From a bacterium (GTDB lineage: Bacteria > Desulfobacterota > Binatia > HRBIN30 > CADEER01): a stretch of DNA of 64,000 nucleotides. Shown piece by piece: positions 62,455 to 64,000 of this stretch. The stretch covers positions 180,403-244,402 of the forward strand of contig JAHBUY010000009.1 in the NCBI GenBank assembly GCA_019637795.1. Direction: 5' to 3'. Position 1 is the first letter of the stretch; the number at the start of each line of letters is the position of its first letter. The translations under genes were made by a program, and so were the position numbers. The notes beneath the pieces are model-generated. The model did no database searches. It was not told the origin of the DNA and saw nothing but the letters and a program-made list of their open reading frames with translations.

Positions 62455-62923
62455 TCAGCGGCGCGCGGCGACCGTGAGCCGCAGGTGCGGCCACACGCGC
62501 CCGGGCTGGCCGGCGATCGGCGCCGCGATCTCGCCCACCCGGCGCGCGCCGAGGGCGAGATAGAACGGATCGGCGAGCGGATCGGCATCGATCGCCACCG
62601 CCGTCTCGCCGGCGGCGGCCGCGGCGGCGCGCACGCGCGCCAGCAGCGCCCGTCCGACGCCGCGGCGCAGGCAGCGCGGATCCACCCGGCAGTGCTCGAG
62701 CGACCACGGCGCCGCGCGGTCGTCGAGCTGCACGAACCCCGCCACGTCGCCGTCGATCTCGGCGACGAAGGGTCGGCCGGCGGACGATCGCCTCCGCCGA
62801 CACCGTGAGATCGTCGCACCAGCGATCCAGTTGCGCCGCCGGGTAGCCCCAGTGCGCCTTCGCCGCGCGCGCGAGGCGGCTCGACGCCGCCGCCTCGCCG
62901 GAGACGCCGGCCCGGATGATCAT
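62455..62923 (-). pseudogene. GNAT acetyltransferase broken by a one-base frameshift
   Basis: Starting at the ATG 62923 (overlapping the homocysteine methyltransferase stop by 4 nt), the frame reads MIIRAGVSGEAAASSRLARA to AEAIVRRPT, then loses sense. In the +1 frame FVAEIDGDVAGFVQLDD follows directly and continues with DPRCLRRGVGRALLARVRAAA, the acetyl-CoA site, to the stop at 62455. The total length is 3n+1, so one extra base near 62777-62785, around a CCC run, explains the break. It could be a recent pseudogene or a sequence error. Confidence 0.85.
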
Positions 62924-63879
62924 CGCGCCGAGGTGAACAGCGGCACGCAGGCGCTGGCGATCTGCTCGATGTGCCGGGTGTCGGTGCCGCAGCAGCCGCC
63001 CATGACGGTGAGGCCCTTCAGGCGCTGCTTGAGCTGCGCGTACTGCGTGCCCAGCTCGGCGGGATTGCCGACGTCCAGCACGGGCGCCTCGTTGAGCTCG
63101 GCGTGGCTCATGCGCGAGGCGTTGGCGCGCACGCCACGGATGCGATCGAGCCACCCGGCCCCAGGCGCGAGGGCGTCCGCGAAGTGGGTCGGGTGGGCGC
63201 AGTTGATCATGTAGTACGCGGGATAGCGGCCGGTGTCGGCGTCGACCTGGGCGATGGCGTCGCCCAGCGTCTGGCCGGTCGGCAGGCGGCCGTCGGTCTC
63301 GACCGTGAACGAGATCGCCGCCGGCAGGCCGGCGGCGCGCGCGGCGCGGGCGACGCCGACCGCCTCCTCGGCGTAGTTCATGGTGATGGCGCAGGCCATG
63401 TCGGCGCCCGCCTCGGCGAACACCCGCGCCTGCGGGCCGTGGTAATCGGCGGCCTGCTCGGCGGACATCGCGGTGTCGGGCACGTAGCCATCGCCGCGCG
63501 GGCCGAAGCAGCCGCTGACCACCACCGGCGTCTGCGCGCTGGCGTACTCGTCGCGCAGCCGGTGCAACAGCTCGACGCTCTGCCGGCTGGCCGCCGCCAA
63601 CCCGTCGGGCGTGTAGCCGAGCCTGGCGGCCCAGTCCGGGCTGGCGCGCCAGGTCGCGCTCTCGAGGATGATCCCGGTCTGGTGGCGCCGGGCGATGTCG
63701 AGGTACGAGCGGAAGTACTTCTCCAGCGCGGCCCGGCCCTCCGCCGACGCCAGCAGGTGGAACGCCGCGAAGTGCGGCAGCTCCAACGCCTCGTGGAAGA
63801 TCAGCGTCGTCTCGATCCCGCCGTCGGTGAGAAAGGGTCGCTCGGACAGTTGTGGAAGCGCGTCGCGATACGAAGCCAT
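62920..63879 (-). CDS. Homocysteine S-methyltransferase family protein
   Basis: 319 residues. FLTDGGIETTLIFHEALELPHFAAF opens the TIM barrel. INCAHP and GGCCGTD supply the three zinc Cys. RASPDWAARLGYTPD and GYVPDTAMSAEQAADYHGPQARVFAEAGAD are typical of the MHT/BhmT-like group, which moves a methyl group from S-methylmethionine, SAM or betaine to homocysteine. With ahcY it completes a route from SAH to methionine. A GGAGGGATGC ribosome site precedes the ATG. No SAM or cobalamin riboswitch was recognised in the 121 nt upstream. Confidence 0.93.
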   Translation of the reverse strand: MASYRDALPQLSERPFLTDGGIETTLIFHEALELPHFAAFHLLASAEGRAALEKYFRSYLDIARRHQTGIILESATWRASPDWAARLGYTPDGLAAASRQSVELLHRLRDEYASAQTPVVVSGCFGPRGDGYVPDTAMSAEQAADYHGPQARVFAEAGADMACAITMNYAEEAVGVARAARAAGLPAAISFTVETDGRLPTGQTLGDAIAQVDADTGRYPAYYMINCAHPTHFADALAPGAGWLDRIRGVRANASRMSHAELNEAPVLDVGNPAELGTQYAQLKQRLKGLTVMGGCCGTDTRHIEQIASACVPLFTSAR

Positions 63880-64000
63880 GCATCCCTCCGTGCGCAGCAG
63901 CCGTCGCCCGATTGCGACGATGACACCGCCCTAGGGCGAATGGCCTCGTCAGGCAAATTTTTTCTGCGACGGCGGGCTAGGCGCGCCGGCGGCGGAGGCC
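63880..64000. other. Upstream region of the last gene; window end
   Basis: 121 nt before the homocysteine methyltransferase start. It contains a short A/T-rich run AAATTTTTT (63956-63964) that could belong to a promoter reading leftwards. No gene was seen. Confidence 0.4.

Overview
The window is very G+C-rich bacterial chromosome with strong G/C preference at third codon positions. Genes lie in short operons on both strands, and many neighbours overlap by 4 nt (ATGA or GTGA). Enzyme content suggests a soil or subsurface bacterium of the Desulfobacterota/Myxococcota/Binatota type: an AidB-type acyl-CoA dehydrogenase, a D-aminoacylase-like amidohydrolase, a P450, two enzymes of usually F420-dependent families, hopanoid-associated HpnK/HpnL homologues and a DUF1800/DUF1501 pair. 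Placement in Binatota is a guess from protein style. No rRNA, tRNA, CRISPR array, intact prophage or complete insertion sequence was found.

Layout. 1-12.6 kb: sulfatase-like enzyme (5' partial), VanX-like dipeptidase, dicarboxylate symporter, a disulfide oxidoreductase, AidB, an SDR, secreted proteins, an amidohydrolase and a KefB-like antiporter. 12.6-27 kb: an inverted G/A-rich repeat, dienelactone hydrolase, double GNAT, DoxX, P450, VOC protein, a metallopeptidase/ATP-grasp pair, PdxH, a REC-histidine kinase, and a four-gene minus-strand operon (ankyrin lipoprotein, SAM hydrolase, M50 protease, dCMP deaminase). 27-41 kb: a small secreted protein with a textbook terminator, gshA, a glycerol operon (glpD, an alkyl-DHAP-synthase-like flavoprotein, glpK, a DDN-like protein), a 16-cysteine secreted protein, an acyl-CoA synthetase, and ahcY behind an ArsR-methyltransferase fusion whose start codon lies in a palindrome.

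41.6-47.4 kb: the secreted DUF1800/DUF1501 pair, a quinone oxidoreductase and trmO, which has no AUG/GUG/UUG start. 47.4-55.3 kb: eight co-directional genes (HAD protein, nucleotidyltransferase, ATP-grasp, class III aminotransferase, Gfo/Idh dehydrogenase, CDP-alcohol phosphotransferase, HpnL-like membrane protein, HpnK-like deacetylase). This is the best candidate for an undescribed system: the gene set fits synthesis, CDP activation, membrane attachment, handling and trimming of an amino-polyol or aminocyclitol lipid head group. 55.3-61 kb: HNH protein, flavin reductase, F420-type oxidoreductase, a subtilisin-like protease and a gamma-glutamyltransferase.

61-63 kb is a scar: the C-terminal remnant of a tyrosine recombinase, an Xre-type antitoxin-like gene with an in-frame 72-nt insertion that duplicates part of its HTH, and, 1.2 kb on, a GNAT gene broken by one base. 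The window ends with a homocysteine S-methyltransferase. Together with ahcY and its putative regulator this gives two separate pieces of the methionine/SAM cycle, and the SAM hydrolase adds a third SAM-related function.
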